DNA of 55,768 nucleotides from Holophagaceae bacterium (GCA_017859955.1 JAFNAB010000002.1:1-55768); one strand, 5' to 3'; shown: positions 10,184-19,042, counted from the stretch's first letter. Notes: a model not told the origin generated them from the sequence alone. A program made the numbers and translations.

Positions 10184-10824
10184 GGGCGCCACTTCGCCAG
10201 ATGGCCACGCTTGGCGGCATCGTATTCGGCCTCCGAGAGCAGGCCCCGGGTCCGGAGATCCGCCAGCCGCTCCAGCCCCTCCAGGTAATCGTCGCGGGTT
10301 TCAGGGGCCGGGCTGAACCGCTGGGCCAGCATCTCCATGCGTCCCTTGGTGGCTTCCAGGAGCTCTACCCGAGCCTGGAGGGAGGCCACTTCGGTCCGAA
10401 GCCGATCCCTTTCCTCCAGGAGCGCAATGCGCTCCATCAGGCGGCGGAGGATGTTACGGAACTGGTCGAGGTGGAAGGGTTTGTTCACCAGTCCATAGGC
10501 CCCCAGGTCCATAGCCTCGTTGGCTTCCCGCACACTGCCGAAGCCCGAGAGCACCAGCACGGTGCAGCTTGGGTTGATCTGGAGTGCGGCCCGGAGGACA
10601 TCCATCCCGCTCTTTCCAGGCATCACCAGGTCCGTGAGCACCAGGTCAAAAGGGGGATTCGCCTCGCGGAGCAGCTGTTCTGCGATTTCCCCGTCCTGGG
10701 CTGTGACCACCTGGAAGCCTTCGCTGTGCAGGAACTCCACCAGTGTTTCCCGTATGAGCACGTCGTCATCCACCAGCAGGAGTTGGTGGGAGGTCTGACA
10801 AATTGGGAGCGTGGATCGCGGCAA
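10180..10824 (-). CDS. Response regulator with C-terminal coiled coil and SHOCT-like segment
   Basis: 214 aa. The receiver domain is residues 14-125: LLLVDDDVLIRETL, phospho-acceptor D65 in LVLTDLVMPGKSG, VLVLSGFGS, and the conserved Lys in LVNKPFHL. A charged coiled coil (about 130-165, LLEERDRLRTEVASLQARVE) follows. The C-terminus LERLADLRTRGLLSEAEYDA matches the SHOCT (short C-terminal oligomerisation) pattern. There is no DNA-binding or enzymatic output. The start is TTG with AGGGGA upstream; no ATG is available. It overlaps the TPR gene downstream by 4 bp. Confidence 0.85.
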   Translation of the reverse strand: MPRSTLPICQTSHQLLLVDDDVLIRETLVEFLHSEGFQVVTAQDGEIAEQLLREANPPFDLVLTDLVMPGKSGMDVLRAALQINPSCTVLVLSGFGSVREANEAMDLGAYGLVNKPFHLDQFRNILRRLMERIALLEERDRLRTEVASLQARVELLEATKGRMEMLAQRFSPAPETRDDYLEGLERLADLRTRGLLSEAEYDAAKRGHLAKWRP

Positions 10825-10895
10825 GGAATTCCCCTGGATGGAAATTCTTTCGGCTGGATGGCTGCATTACCAAAGCGGAAAAAGGGATGCCCTAT

Positions 10896-11963
10896 CTATA
10901 CCAGGAACCTGGACGGTGCGAGAGCCCCGGTGTCGGCCTCTCCCAGCAGTGCCCGGGCAGCGAGGTCCCCCACCGCCAGGCCGCTGGTCATGCCGTGGCC
11001 ACCCAGTCCGGCCACCCAGAAGAGGTCTGGATTGATGGGGTCCGGGCCGATGACAAAGCGGCGGTCCGGCGAGAAGGTGCGCAGACCGCACCACATCCGG
11101 GTGACGGGGTAGTCCTGGAAGCTGGGGGCGACTTCCCGGAGAGAACCGCAAAGGCCCTCGAGGATGGAAGGGTCGTTGTCGGGCTGCTCCCCCCGCGGAG
11201 GCAGGGGGATTTCCTGCTCTTCGCAGGCGCACATCAAAAGCCCCCCGGATTCCGGACGGATGTAGATGGGGCGATCGGCCCACCAGGCCCAGGACTGGTC
11301 GGCGGGATGGGCGGCACCGCTCCATACCAAGTGGCGACGAAGCGGAGTGAAGGGAATATCCAGGCCCCCGGCCATGCGCCCCAACTCCTGCACCCAGCCC
11401 CCGGCCGCGTTCACCAGCCTGCGGGTCTCGATGGCTCCCTCGTCTGTTTCCACCAGGAAGCCCGACTCAAGGGGCTGGATGCGCTGTACCATCTGGCCGA
11501 ACCTCAGGACAGCCCCACCCCGCCGAGCCCCTTCGGCGCAGTATTGGAGGGCGCCATCCGTATCGATGAAGCCGTCCGAGGGAATGCGCAGGAACTCGGA
11601 GGCCTGGAGCCCCGGCAGCACGGCCCCGGTCCCCCGCTCCACCGGCAGCCCGAAGGCCTCGGCCTCCCGAGCCAAGGCGTCGGTGCCGCCGGGGTCCGCC
11701 CCCAGCAGGAGTCCCCCCCGCTCGTCCAGGAGCCCGGCCTCCATCAGCCGGTTCCGCCCGGCGATGGTCAGGGCCGTGTGCTCGGAACGTCCCGTCAACT
11801 GCCGTCCCACGCCGGCATTGTGGCCGCTGGAGTAGAAACCGGGCAGGTTCTCCCGCTCCAGCAGCATCACTCCCGGTTGCCCTGTCTGGGCCAGGTGGAA
11901 GGCCGTGGATAAGCCGGCGATGCCGCCGCCAATGATGAGGATCTCGGCCTGTTCCGTGTTCAT
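10896..11963 (-). CDS. FAD-dependent oxidoreductase of the DAO (glycine/D-amino-acid oxidase) family
   Basis: 355 aa. The N-terminal dinucleotide-binding motif ILIIGGGIAGLSTAFHLA, LLERENLPGFYSSGHNAGV, VNAAGGWV and the C-terminal GLGGHGMTSGLAVGDLAA are typical of DAO-fold flavoenzymes that oxidise amines or D-amino acids. The start at 11963 (MNTEQAEIL) has GGAG about 8 bp upstream; the reading frame stays open further upstream without a better start. It lies 68 bp downstream of a Leu/Ile/Val-type binding protein, which may hint at an amino-acid-related substrate (inference). Confidence 0.85.
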   Translation of the reverse strand: MNTEQAEILIIGGGIAGLSTAFHLAQTGQPGVMLLERENLPGFYSSGHNAGVGRQLTGRSEHTALTIAGRNRLMEAGLLDERGGLLLGADPGGTDALAREAEAFGLPVERGTGAVLPGLQASEFLRIPSDGFIDTDGALQYCAEGARRGGAVLRFGQMVQRIQPLESGFLVETDEGAIETRRLVNAAGGWVQELGRMAGGLDIPFTPLRRHLVWSGAAHPADQSWAWWADRPIYIRPESGGLLMCACEEQEIPLPPRGEQPDNDPSILEGLCGSLREVAPSFQDYPVTRMWCGLRTFSPDRRFVIGPDPINPDLFWVAGLGGHGMTSGLAVGDLAARALLGEADTGALAPSRFLV

Positions 11964-12031
11964 GAATCGACTCCAGGCCTCATTCTGACAGGGGCTGAGT
12001 CGAGATTCCCACGATCGTGAACTGGAGCACG

Positions 12032-13333
12032 TTATGGAACCAACGGCGCGCTTTCGACGGGCCAGAAGGTATGATCCGAATGGATCACCTTGAGTTCCCA
12101 TTCCCCGGAATCCGGTTTCTTCCGCCATTGCCCCAGGACCAGCGGGCCTCGGCTGAACTGGTTCCGGTCAAACTTGACCCTCCCCCTCAGGGTTTTCAGA
12201 TCCGTCGTGCGAAGGGCAGCCATGACCTTTTTCGGATCAAGGGAACCGGCACGCTCAAGGGCATCCACCAGCACCTGAATGTTTCCGTAGGCCGGACCGA
12301 TGGTGCAGGGGGCGGGCAGGGCATGAATCGCCCGCCACCGCGCATCCAGGCTGCGGGGGGTGGTGCCTGCGAAGCCCAGGCAATCCAAGAGGTTGGGATG
12401 CCACCAGACTTCGGTGCAGATCCCTTCAGCCAGGTCATCCCCCCAGCCCCGAATGTCGTCATAGTTCAACACGCCCCGTCCGAGCGCAATGAATTTGGGG
12501 CGGAAGGTATTCTTGCCAGCGCTTTGCATGAACGCATGAAGGAAAGGGTTTGGTCCATTGCCCCAGACAACCTCCACCCCCTCCCGCCGCCACTGCTCGA
12601 ACACTTTGGAAAAGTCGACGGTCCCCAGTGGCATCAGCCCGAGGCTGCGCTCTCCTCCGATGGCTTGGAATCCCTGCTCTGCCAAGATGAAAATGAAACT
12701 GGCATACCACATCTGGCCATCCTGGTCGTCCGCTGCGAGGATGCCTACCTTCTGATTCGTTCTGGATCCGAGCATTTCCAAATGGCTGAACCAGGTGTCC
12801 CTGACCGTATAGCCTGGGCCACTGCGGAAATCCTCCGGGGGTGCCAGGGAGCTGATCGAAAACCCAAGTGCCCAGGTATGGGGCCAATGGCGAGGATCTT
12901 CTGCCTTCATGCCCAACCATGGCTCAATGGGGCCAACGCCAGCGATAAAAGGGATCCGGTACCGGTCCGCAACCTGCGAGAGGGGGGGCTGGATGGGAGG
13001 CGGTTCATCCCCTTTTACCAAGAATTGCACGTGGTGCTGCTTGATGAGCTCCTCGGCGGCCTGCCGCGTCGTTTCGGGATCACTGGCGCCGTCCGCCCAG
13101 AAGATGCGCACGGGCAATCGTTTCCGACCCACCTTCGCCCCACCTTGGCGATTGAGGTCTTCGACCGCAGCCTGGATGCCGAAAAGCCCCCCCTGGCCCA
13201 TGGATGAGTAGTGTCCAGTCAAAGACTGGACAACTCCGATCCTGATCTCCTGCCTGTCCCGTGCTTCGCACCTGAACCCGATCAGGAGTGACGAGCACAG
13301 AAGTGCCTTAGGTAACCAGTGTGGCAGGGGCAT
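12032..13333 (-). CDS. ABC transporter substrate-binding protein, Leu/Ile/Val (peripla_BP_6) type
   Basis: 433 aa. A signal peptide (KALLCSSLLIGFRCEA) precedes IRIGVVQSLTGHYSSMGQGG, GIQAAVEDLNRQGG, LPVRIFWADGASDPETT and AYGNIQVLVDALERAGSLDP, the characteristic pattern of branched-chain amino-acid or amide binding proteins. No permease or ATPase genes are adjacent, so it either works with a distant transporter or as a sensor component. I chose the ATG at 13333 because it places the signal peptide at the N-terminus. About 137 bp separate it from ftsX upstream; no feature was identified there. Confidence 0.82.
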   Translation of the reverse strand: MPLPHWLPKALLCSSLLIGFRCEARDRQEIRIGVVQSLTGHYSSMGQGGLFGIQAAVEDLNRQGGAKVGRKRLPVRIFWADGASDPETTRQAAEELIKQHHVQFLVKGDEPPPIQPPLSQVADRYRIPFIAGVGPIEPWLGMKAEDPRHWPHTWALGFSISSLAPPEDFRSGPGYTVRDTWFSHLEMLGSRTNQKVGILAADDQDGQMWYASFIFILAEQGFQAIGGERSLGLMPLGTVDFSKVFEQWRREGVEVVWGNGPNPFLHAFMQSAGKNTFRPKFIALGRGVLNYDDIRGWGDDLAEGICTEVWWHPNLLDCLGFAGTTPRSLDARWRAIHALPAPCTIGPAYGNIQVLVDALERAGSLDPKKVMAALRTTDLKTLRGRVKFDRNQFSRGPLVLGQWRKKPDSGEWELKVIHSDHTFWPVESAPLVP

Positions 13334-13470
13334 CGGAGAATCTCGGAGGGATGCGGCTGAAGGCCATCTCCCCGGAGGATAGCCCCCGTGTGGCAAGAGG
13401 CAAGCGGTAAGCCTGCAAAACGCCCGTGATCTTCCGGATTTTTACTTTGACCAGCCAGCCTCAGCGAGCC

Positions 13471-14400
13471 TTAGGAGGGGGTCTGGTCGAGGGCCGCCAT
13501 GCGCCGTTGGGCGCGCTGGGTGCTCCAGAATCCCCAGAGGGCTCCCAGGGCACCGGTCAGGGTGCCGACTGAACCCAGCAGAACCACGCTCCTGAGGGAG
13601 AAAAAACCGAGTCTGGCCATCTCGACGAAAAGGGGGGGCAGGCCCCAAAGCCCGCGTTGGATGGGCAGCCACACTGCAAAGAGAGCGAGTACGGCAAAGG
13701 CGCTCGCCGCCAGCCCCAGGAAGGCTCCTTCCAGCAGAAGGGGAGTCCGGATGAATCCTTCGGAGGCGCCCACCAGCCGCATGATGCTGATCTCTTCCTC
13801 CCGGGAGAGGATGCTCATGCGGATTACGTTCCCCGTGGTGAAGCCCGCCGCGAGCAGGAGAACCACGCCGAGCAGGCTGACGGCGGAGCGGACCAGGCGT
13901 GCGAAACCCTGGAGGGCCGCCAGGCGCTCATGGTCGACCACCACATCGCCCACTCCCGGCATCTGTCGCAGGCTTTCCCCCACTTCGATGGCCCGGTGTT
14001 CGCTCACAAGGTCCGGTCGAAGATCCAGTTCCAGGCTTTCCGGCAGGGCCTCTCCGCCGAGGCTCTCCAGTAGGAGGCCGGCTTCCCGGGAGGACGCGAG
14101 GAATCGGGTCGTGGCCTCCTTGGCAGAGACCCGTTGGACGCGGCGGAATCGGGGATCCCGGCGCAGGGCGGCTTCGGTCTCGTCCAGGTGCCCGCCTTCG
14201 GAGGCGAAGATAGTCACCTTTGCCATGGATTCCATGCGCGAGACCCAGCGGTTCAGGGACTCCACCGCCAGGAGGCCTCCTCCAGCCAACAGCAGGCCTG
14301 AGGCCAGGGTCAGGATCACCAGTGCATGCTGCCCCCGGTGCCGAAGCAGATCCCTGACCACATCCCGGAGGAGGATGGCGAGCAGGCGCAGCGGGGTCAT
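13471..14400 (-). CDS. ftsX: Cell-division ABC transporter permease FtsX
   Basis: 309 aa. One N-terminal TM (LVILTLASGLLLAGGGLLAV), an extracytoplasmic domain (MAKVTIFASEGGHLDETEAA, RVQRVSAKEA, LPESLELDL), then three TMs with the FtsX signature NVIRMSILSREEEISIMRLVGAS. FtsX with the ATPase FtsE controls peptidoglycan hydrolases at the septum. Here no ftsE lies next to it: the upstream gene, overlapping by 4 bp, encodes a DUF4388 protein. The ATG start lies inside ATGA of that overlap. Confidence 0.88.
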   Translation of the reverse strand: MTPLRLLAILLRDVVRDLLRHRGQHALVILTLASGLLLAGGGLLAVESLNRWVSRMESMAKVTIFASEGGHLDETEAALRRDPRFRRVQRVSAKEATTRFLASSREAGLLLESLGGEALPESLELDLRPDLVSEHRAIEVGESLRQMPGVGDVVVDHERLAALQGFARLVRSAVSLLGVVLLLAAGFTTGNVIRMSILSREEEISIMRLVGASEGFIRTPLLLEGAFLGLAASAFAVLALFAVWLPIQRGLWGLPPLFVEMARLGFFSLRSVVLLGSVGTLTGALGALWGFWSTQRAQRRMAALDQTPS

Positions 14401-15356
14401 CGGCTGAAGAGGGCTTTAAGGTGGGCGTTGAGTTCCTTGACGATTTCCGCAGGACATCCCGCTTCCACGGCTCCCCGGGAGACGGCCAGGGCCAAGCCCT
14501 TGACTGCGTCCGGCCCTTCACCCTGGATAAGTTGCTGGGTCGCCTTGGAGTGGAGGCGGGCCACCATGTCGTGGTACTCGGCGGGCAGGGCAGATTTGGC
14601 AGTCTGGGCGATGCGTTGGGCGAAGGCCGTCAGCTTGGCCGTCTTGGCCGGATCCGCCAGCGGCGCCGTTGGGGGCCGTGAGGAGGGAACCGTATTTTCT
14701 GGCTCAAGGGAAGGCAGCGGCTCGGGAGCGGGAAGGGGCTCGGCGTTCACCGCAGCTGTGGGCAAGGGTTCTGAAACGGCGATCTCAGGCAGCTCGGGCT
14801 TCCGCCCGGATCGGACACCCTTGAGGATCACATGCCCAGCCATGATCAGGCCATAAAGGTCCTTGGCCACCGAAAGCACAGGCTTGCCCAGCGTCTCCGC
14901 CAACTCTGCCACGTTGTAATAGCCCGTCAGGTTGCTCAGCAGGCGGGCTTCACGGGGATTGACGCCCTGAGGCGTTTCATCGGGCAGCAGGACCGAGGTC
15001 GGGTACAGCTCCAGGCTGGCGATCTTCTGATTGATCACTCGCCATTCGTCCATGCGCCGATGGAGCTCCATGAGGATGGCGGGGTTTGATTTGGTGATGG
15101 AGGTGGGCACTTCGACCGGGCCCTCCTCGAAGTGATATCGACCATCCAGCCAGAGGGCCACGGTGTAAAGCGCTTCGAGCCCCTCCGCCTCGCGGCTGAT
15201 GGCATGGACAATCCGACCTTCCCGAAGGAAGATCCGGGCACGCTTAGGGTCTTCGGTGACGTGGAAGACACCGCTCTTGCCACCCTGGCACACCAACTGA
15301 ATGATGTCCGGCAGGGGTGCCCCTCGCATGGAACCTTGAATGAGACCTTGGGACAT
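14397..15356 (-). CDS. DUF4388 domain protein
   Basis: 319 aa. The N-terminal DUF4388 domain (GSMRGAPLPDIIQLVCQGGK, GVFHV, ARIFLREGRIVHAIS, EALYTVALWLDGRYHFEEGP) is followed by a winged-helix-like region (ARLLSNLTGYYNVAELAETLG), a Pro/Glu-rich linker of about residues 205-245 and a helical C-terminus. DUF4388 domains occur in bacterial signalling proteins, often fused to receivers; biochemical function is not established. The start at 15356 has GGAGAGG 6 bp upstream. It is co-oriented and overlapping with ftsX. The 141-bp gap to ribB upstream is a divergent promoter region with no riboswitch recognised. Confidence 0.85.
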   Translation of the reverse strand: MSQGLIQGSMRGAPLPDIIQLVCQGGKSGVFHVTEDPKRARIFLREGRIVHAISREAEGLEALYTVALWLDGRYHFEEGPVEVPTSITKSNPAILMELHRRMDEWRVINQKIASLELYPTSVLLPDETPQGVNPREARLLSNLTGYYNVAELAETLGKPVLSVAKDLYGLIMAGHVILKGVRSGRKPELPEIAVSEPLPTAAVNAEPLPAPEPLPSLEPENTVPSSRPPTAPLADPAKTAKLTAFAQRIAQTAKSALPAEYHDMVARLHSKATQQLIQGEGPDAVKGLALAVSRGAVEAGCPAEIVKELNAHLKALFSR

Positions 15357-15497
15357 TGAAATCCCTCTCCAATCCGCATTTGTGCTGGCCAGAATCCTAT
15401 CACGACCTGATGAGTGATTGTGCCATCTTCCCAGCCGCCCTGGGATGGAGGATGCTGGTAGCTGCCTCGCTTCGCGGGGCTCCATTCCGAGGTTTCC

Positions 15498-16559
15498 ATG
15501 AGCACACCCTTTGCGACGATCGAAGAGGCCATTGAAGAAATCCGCAAGGGCCGAATGGTGGTGGTCATCGACGATGAGGATCGCGAGAACGAAGGCGATC
15601 TCACCCTGGCGGCCCAACACATCACGCCCGAAGCCATTGCCTTCATGGCGACCCATGGTCGTGGCCTCATCTGCGTGGCCATGGAGGGGGAGCGCCTGGA
15701 CCACCTCCACATTCCCCTTATGGTGCAGGACAACTCCAGCCCCTTCGAGACCGCCTTCTGTGTCACGGTGGAAGCCCGGGAGGGGACGAGCACGGGTATC
15801 AGCGCCGGTGACCGGGCCCAGACCATCCGGAAACTCATCGATCCTGCGGCCAAGTCTTCGGATTTCGTGAAGCCCGGCCACATGTTCCCCCTGCGGGCCC
15901 GCTCCGGCGGCGTCCTGACCCGAACGGGCCAGACCGAGGCCTCGGTGGATCTTGCCCGCCTGGCCGGCCTTCATCCTTCCGGGGTCATCTGCGAAATCAT
16001 GAAGGATGATGGCACCATGGCCCGGGTGCCGGATCTGGTGCCCTTCTGCCAGCAGCACGGCCTGCTTCTGGTGACCGTGGCGGACCTGGTGGCCTACCGC
16101 CTGCGGAAGGACCCCCTCATCCGCCACCTCCACAGCCAGCCCACCACGACCCTCTGGGGGCCAGCGACTGTCCATCGCTACAAGAGCCTTCTGGATGACA
16201 CCGATCACTTCGCCTTCACCTTCGCCGATCCCGGTACCGGGAAGGCTCCCCTGGTTAGGGTCCACCTTGAGTCTCTTCCTGAGGACCTGGCCGGGCTCGG
16301 CGGCTCCGACAACTCCCCCTTCCATTCGGCCATGGCCGCCATCGCGAAGGATGGGGGCACCCTGGTCTACCTGCGCCGGAACAGCGAGGCCGTGGCGGAA
16401 TCCTATCTAAGTGATCGCGAAGTGGGCACGGGCTCCCAGATCCTGCGCCACCTGGGCATCCAGCGGATGCGGCTCCTGAGCCGCAGCAGCAAAAAGTACA
16501 TTGGACTCAAGGGCTTCGACCTCGATATCGTGGAGCAAGTTCTCATGGACCTCCCTTGA
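15498..16559 (+). CDS. ribB: 3,4-dihydroxy-2-butanone-4-phosphate synthase with degenerate GTP cyclohydrolase II domain
   Basis: 353 aa, RibBA-like length. The N-terminal half (1-200) is an intact RibB: VVVIDDEDRENEGDL, THGRGLICVAM, DRAQTIRKL, PGHMFPLRA, GQTEASVDLARLAGL, EIMKDDGTMAR. It converts ribulose-5-phosphate to the four-carbon riboflavin precursor. The C-terminal half keeps the RibA frame (LVRVHLESL, GGTLVYLRR, GSQILRHLGI, KKYIGLKGFDL). It lacks the zinc-binding cysteines and the catalytic QEGRGIGL-type loop, so GTP cyclohydrolase II activity is not expected. The stop overlaps the TTG start of the following gene. Confidence 0.93.
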   Translation: MSTPFATIEEAIEEIRKGRMVVVIDDEDRENEGDLTLAAQHITPEAIAFMATHGRGLICVAMEGERLDHLHIPLMVQDNSSPFETAFCVTVEAREGTSTGISAGDRAQTIRKLIDPAAKSSDFVKPGHMFPLRARSGGVLTRTGQTEASVDLARLAGLHPSGVICEIMKDDGTMARVPDLVPFCQQHGLLLVTVADLVAYRLRKDPLIRHLHSQPTTTLWGPATVHRYKSLLDDTDHFAFTFADPGTGKAPLVRVHLESLPEDLAGLGGSDNSPFHSAMAAIAKDGGTLVYLRRNSEAVAESYLSDREVGTGSQILRHLGIQRMRLLSRSSKKYIGLKGFDLDIVEQVLMDLP

Positions 16560-17053
16560 TCGACACATCATTCCTGACCGACTCGCTGCTGTTTAGGAAC
16601 CTGGACGAGACAGAGCGTGCCCAGGTACTGATCATCGGCCAGGTACAGACCTACCAGCCCGACGAGATCGTGTTCAGGGAGGGGGATCCAGGGGATGGGC
16701 TCTTTATAGTCATCAAAGGCACTGTGAGGATCTCCAGACAGTCGGCCACCGGCGAGGAAGCCCTCGCCATCCTGGAGCCCAACGCCTTCTTCGGGGAGAT
16801 GGCACTGATCGACTACATGCCCCGGGCCGCCAGCGCCATCGCCAACGAACCCTGCGACCTCTTCTTCATCCCCCTCAAGGATCTCCGGGCTCTCATTGAG
16901 ACCCACCACCAGATTGCCCTCAAGGTCCTCTTCGCCCTGTGCGAGGTGTTGACGCAACGACTGAGGGAGACCAACGATCGCTACATGAGCATCTTTACCA
17001 TCGCCCAATGGGGGGGCGGTGGCCTCAACAACCAGCTCATTCCACTCCCCTGA
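16556..17053 (+). CDS. Cyclic-nucleotide-binding domain protein
   Basis: 165 aa, a single Crp-type cNMP-binding domain. LLFRNLDETERAQVL, DEIVFREGDPGDGLFIVIKG, ALAILEPNAFFGEMALIDYMPRAAS and the C-helix HHQIALKVLFALCEVLTQRL are visible. No helix-turn-helix follows, so it is not a CRP-type transcription factor; it may act through protein contacts. The start is TTG, overlapping the ribB stop by 4 bp. Co-transcription with ribB and trxA is likely. Confidence 0.88.
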   Translation: MIDTSFLTDSLLFRNLDETERAQVLIIGQVQTYQPDEIVFREGDPGDGLFIVIKGTVRISRQSATGEEALAILEPNAFFGEMALIDYMPRAASAIANEPCDLFFIPLKDLRALIETHHQIALKVLFALCEVLTQRLRETNDRYMSIFTIAQWGGGGLNNQLIPLP

Positions 17054-17070
17054 ATCCCAAGAGGTTTTCC

Positions 17071-17391
17071 ATGTCTGATCTCGTCAAACACATCTCCGAC
17101 GCCGAATTTCCCGCCGAAGTCGCCCAGGGCGTGACCCTGGTGGACTTCTGGGCCCCCTGGTGCGGCCCCTGCCGCCAGATCGCCCCCTTCCTTGATGAAC
17201 TGGCCGCCGAATTCCAGGGCAAGGCCAAGATCGTCAAGATCAACGTGGACGACAATCCGGGTGTGGCCAGCCAGTTCGGCATCCAGTCCATCCCCACCCT
17301 GCTCCTCTTCAAGAATGGCCAGAAGGTCGACCAGAAGGTCGGCGGCCAGCCCAAGAACAACCTCAAGGCCCTGATCGAGTCCGCGCTGTAG
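17071..17391 (+). CDS. trxA: Thioredoxin
   Basis: 106 aa, standard length. The active site is in VDFWAPWCGPCRQIAP, with the cis-Pro region in IQSIPTLLLFKNG. It reduces disulfides of cytoplasmic proteins using thioredoxin reductase. The ATG at 17071 is preceded by AAGAGG. It is followed by a strong terminator shared with the converging lysS. Confidence 0.96.
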   Translation: MSDLVKHISDAEFPAEVAQGVTLVDFWAPWCGPCRQIAPFLDELAAEFQGKAKIVKINVDDNPGVASQFGIQSIPTLLLFKNGQKVDQKVGGQPKNNLKALIESAL

Positions 17392-17401
17392 AAAAAGCAG
17401 G

Positions 17402-17491
17402 GCTCACGCGGAGGCGCGGAGAGCGCGGAGTTGAACAAGAAAACCCCGGATAGTCCGGGGTTTTTCTCTTTCTCCGCGCCTCCGCGTGAGC
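17402..17491. repeat. REP-like long inverted repeat enclosing the terminator
   Basis: A 20-nt arm at 17402-17421 (GCTCACGCGGAGGCGCGGAG) is matched by its exact reverse complement at 17472-17491. They flank an inner terminator hairpin. GC-rich CGCGGAGGCGCGGAG-type units are commonly dispersed in some bacterial genomes; that this is such a repeat is inference. Confidence 0.65.
17442..17465. terminator. Rho-independent terminator between trxA and lysS
   Basis: The stem AACCCCGGA/TCCGGGGTT has a TAG loop and is followed by TTT on the plus strand. The reverse complement also ends in a T-run (complement of AAAA upstream), so it can terminate both converging genes. Confidence 0.92.
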
Positions 17492-17497
17492 TGATCC

Positions 17498-19042
17498 TTA
17501 CTCCGCAGCTTCGTGCGAGACCTGCTCGGCCACGGCGGTCTTGATGGGCCGCATGACCGGGAAGAGGATGACGTCCCGGATGCTCTGGTTGTTGGTCATG
17601 AGCATGACGGTGCGGTCGATGCCCACTCCCAGGCCGCCGCAGGGGGGGAAGCCGTGCTCCAGGGCGTCGATGAAGTCCTGGTCCAGCATCATGGCCTCGT
17701 CGTTGCCCGCCTCGCGCTCGGCGATCTGGGCCTGGAAGCGCTCCAGCTGGACGATGGGATCGTTCAGCTCGGAGTAGGCGTTGGAGAGCTCCATGCCCGC
17801 GATGAAGAGCTCGAAGCGGTCCACGAAGCCCGGCTGGTCTGGCAGTTCCTTGGTGAGGGGGCTCATCTCCACGGGGTAGTCCGTGATGAAAGTGGGCTGG
17901 ATCAGCTGCTTCTCGGCGTAGTGCTCGAAGAGATCCCCCAGCAGGTGGCCGGGGGTCTTGCGGTCCATGTCCTCGACATGGACATCCTTGGCCAGCTTCA
18001 CGATCTCGGCGGGATCCTCCAGGCGGGCGCGCTCGATGCTGCCGTACTGGGCGATGGCGTCCTTGAGGCTCATGCGGCGGAAGGGCACGGCATAGCTGAT
18101 GAGGCGGGCCGTGCCGTCCTCCAGCTCACCGTAGGGCAGCTCTTCGGCCCCCATGACCTCCCTGGCGATGGTGTTGAAGAGGTTCTCCGTGAGGCGCATC
18201 ACGTCCCGGAGGTCGTCCCCGGCGGCGTAGCTCTCCATCATCGTGAATTCGGGGTTGTGGCGCTGGCTGATGCCCTCGTTTCGGAAGCTGCGGTTCACCT
18301 CGAAGACCCGCTCGAAGCCACCGACGATGAGGCGCTTCAGGTAGAGTTCAGGGGCGATGCGCAGGTAGAGGTCGATATCCAGGGCGTTGTGGTGGGTCAC
18401 GAAGGGCCGGGCTGTGGCGCCGCCGGGGATGGGCTGCATCATGGGGGTCTCGACCTCCAGGAAGCCCTGGGTGGCCATGTAGCGGCGCAGGGAGGCCAGG
18501 ATGAGGCTGCGCTTCTGGAAGGTGGCCATGACCTCCGAGTTGGTGGCCAGATCGAGATAACGCTGGCGGTAGCGCTGCTCCTTGTCCTGGAGGCCGTGCC
18601 ACTTCTCGGGTAGGGGCAGGAGGGCCTTGGTGAGGAACTGGAAATCCTGGGCCCGGACACTCAGCTCGCCGGTCTTGGTGCGCATGAGGGGGCCGCTGAC
18701 GCTGATGAAGTCCCCCAGGTCCAGGAGCTTGACCGCCTCCCAGAAACGGGCGTCCGCCTCGTCCAGATCGTTCTTCTTGAAGTAGACCTGGAGCTTCTGA
18801 CCGCCCTCGGAAATGTGGGAGAAGACGCTCTTGCCCATCTCCCGGATGGCCAGGATGCGGCCCATGACACTGACCCTGGGTGCCTCGGCCTCGAGCTGTT
18901 CGGCGGTCCGGTCTGCGAATTCCGCCACCACCTGGGGCACGCCATGGGTCCGGGTGGCCTTGGCGGGATAGGGATCAAAACCCAGCGCCTTCAGCTTTTC
19001 CAGCTTCTCGATGCGGACTTGGCGGTACTGATTGGACTCCAT
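17498..19042 (-). CDS. lysS: Lysyl-tRNA synthetase, class II
   Basis: 514 aa. The N-terminal OB-fold anticodon-binding domain (VSVMGRILAIREMGKSVFSHI) is followed by the class II catalytic core. Motif 1 region is FLEVETPMMQPIPGGATARPF, motif 2 is RVFEVNRSFRNEGISQRHNPEFT, and motif 3 is FPPCGGLGVGIDRTVM. It charges tRNA-Lys in the cytoplasm. The start MESNQYRQ at 19042 has GGAGAG 4 bp upstream. It is the last gene of a minus-strand series DUF1015, SerA-like, lysS with gaps of 60-70 bp. Confidence 0.97.
   Translation of the reverse strand: MESNQYRQVRIEKLEKLKALGFDPYPAKATRTHGVPQVVAEFADRTAEQLEAEAPRVSVMGRILAIREMGKSVFSHISEGGQKLQVYFKKNDLDEADARFWEAVKLLDLGDFISVSGPLMRTKTGELSVRAQDFQFLTKALLPLPEKWHGLQDKEQRYRQRYLDLATNSEVMATFQKRSLILASLRRYMATQGFLEVETPMMQPIPGGATARPFVTHHNALDIDLYLRIAPELYLKRLIVGGFERVFEVNRSFRNEGISQRHNPEFTMMESYAAGDDLRDVMRLTENLFNTIAREVMGAEELPYGELEDGTARLISYAVPFRRMSLKDAIAQYGSIERARLEDPAEIVKLAKDVHVEDMDRKTPGHLLGDLFEHYAEKQLIQPTFITDYPVEMSPLTKELPDQPGFVDRFELFIAGMELSNAYSELNDPIVQLERFQAQIAEREAGNDEAMMLDQDFIDALEHGFPPCGGLGVGIDRTVMLMTNNQSIRDVILFPVMRPIKTAVAEQVSHEAAE

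Noticed and set aside
15357..15497. FMN riboswitch before ribB
   Set aside because: The conserved FMN element sequences (such as AGGGGCAG and ACCGGCGG-type segments) are absent from the 141-bp region.
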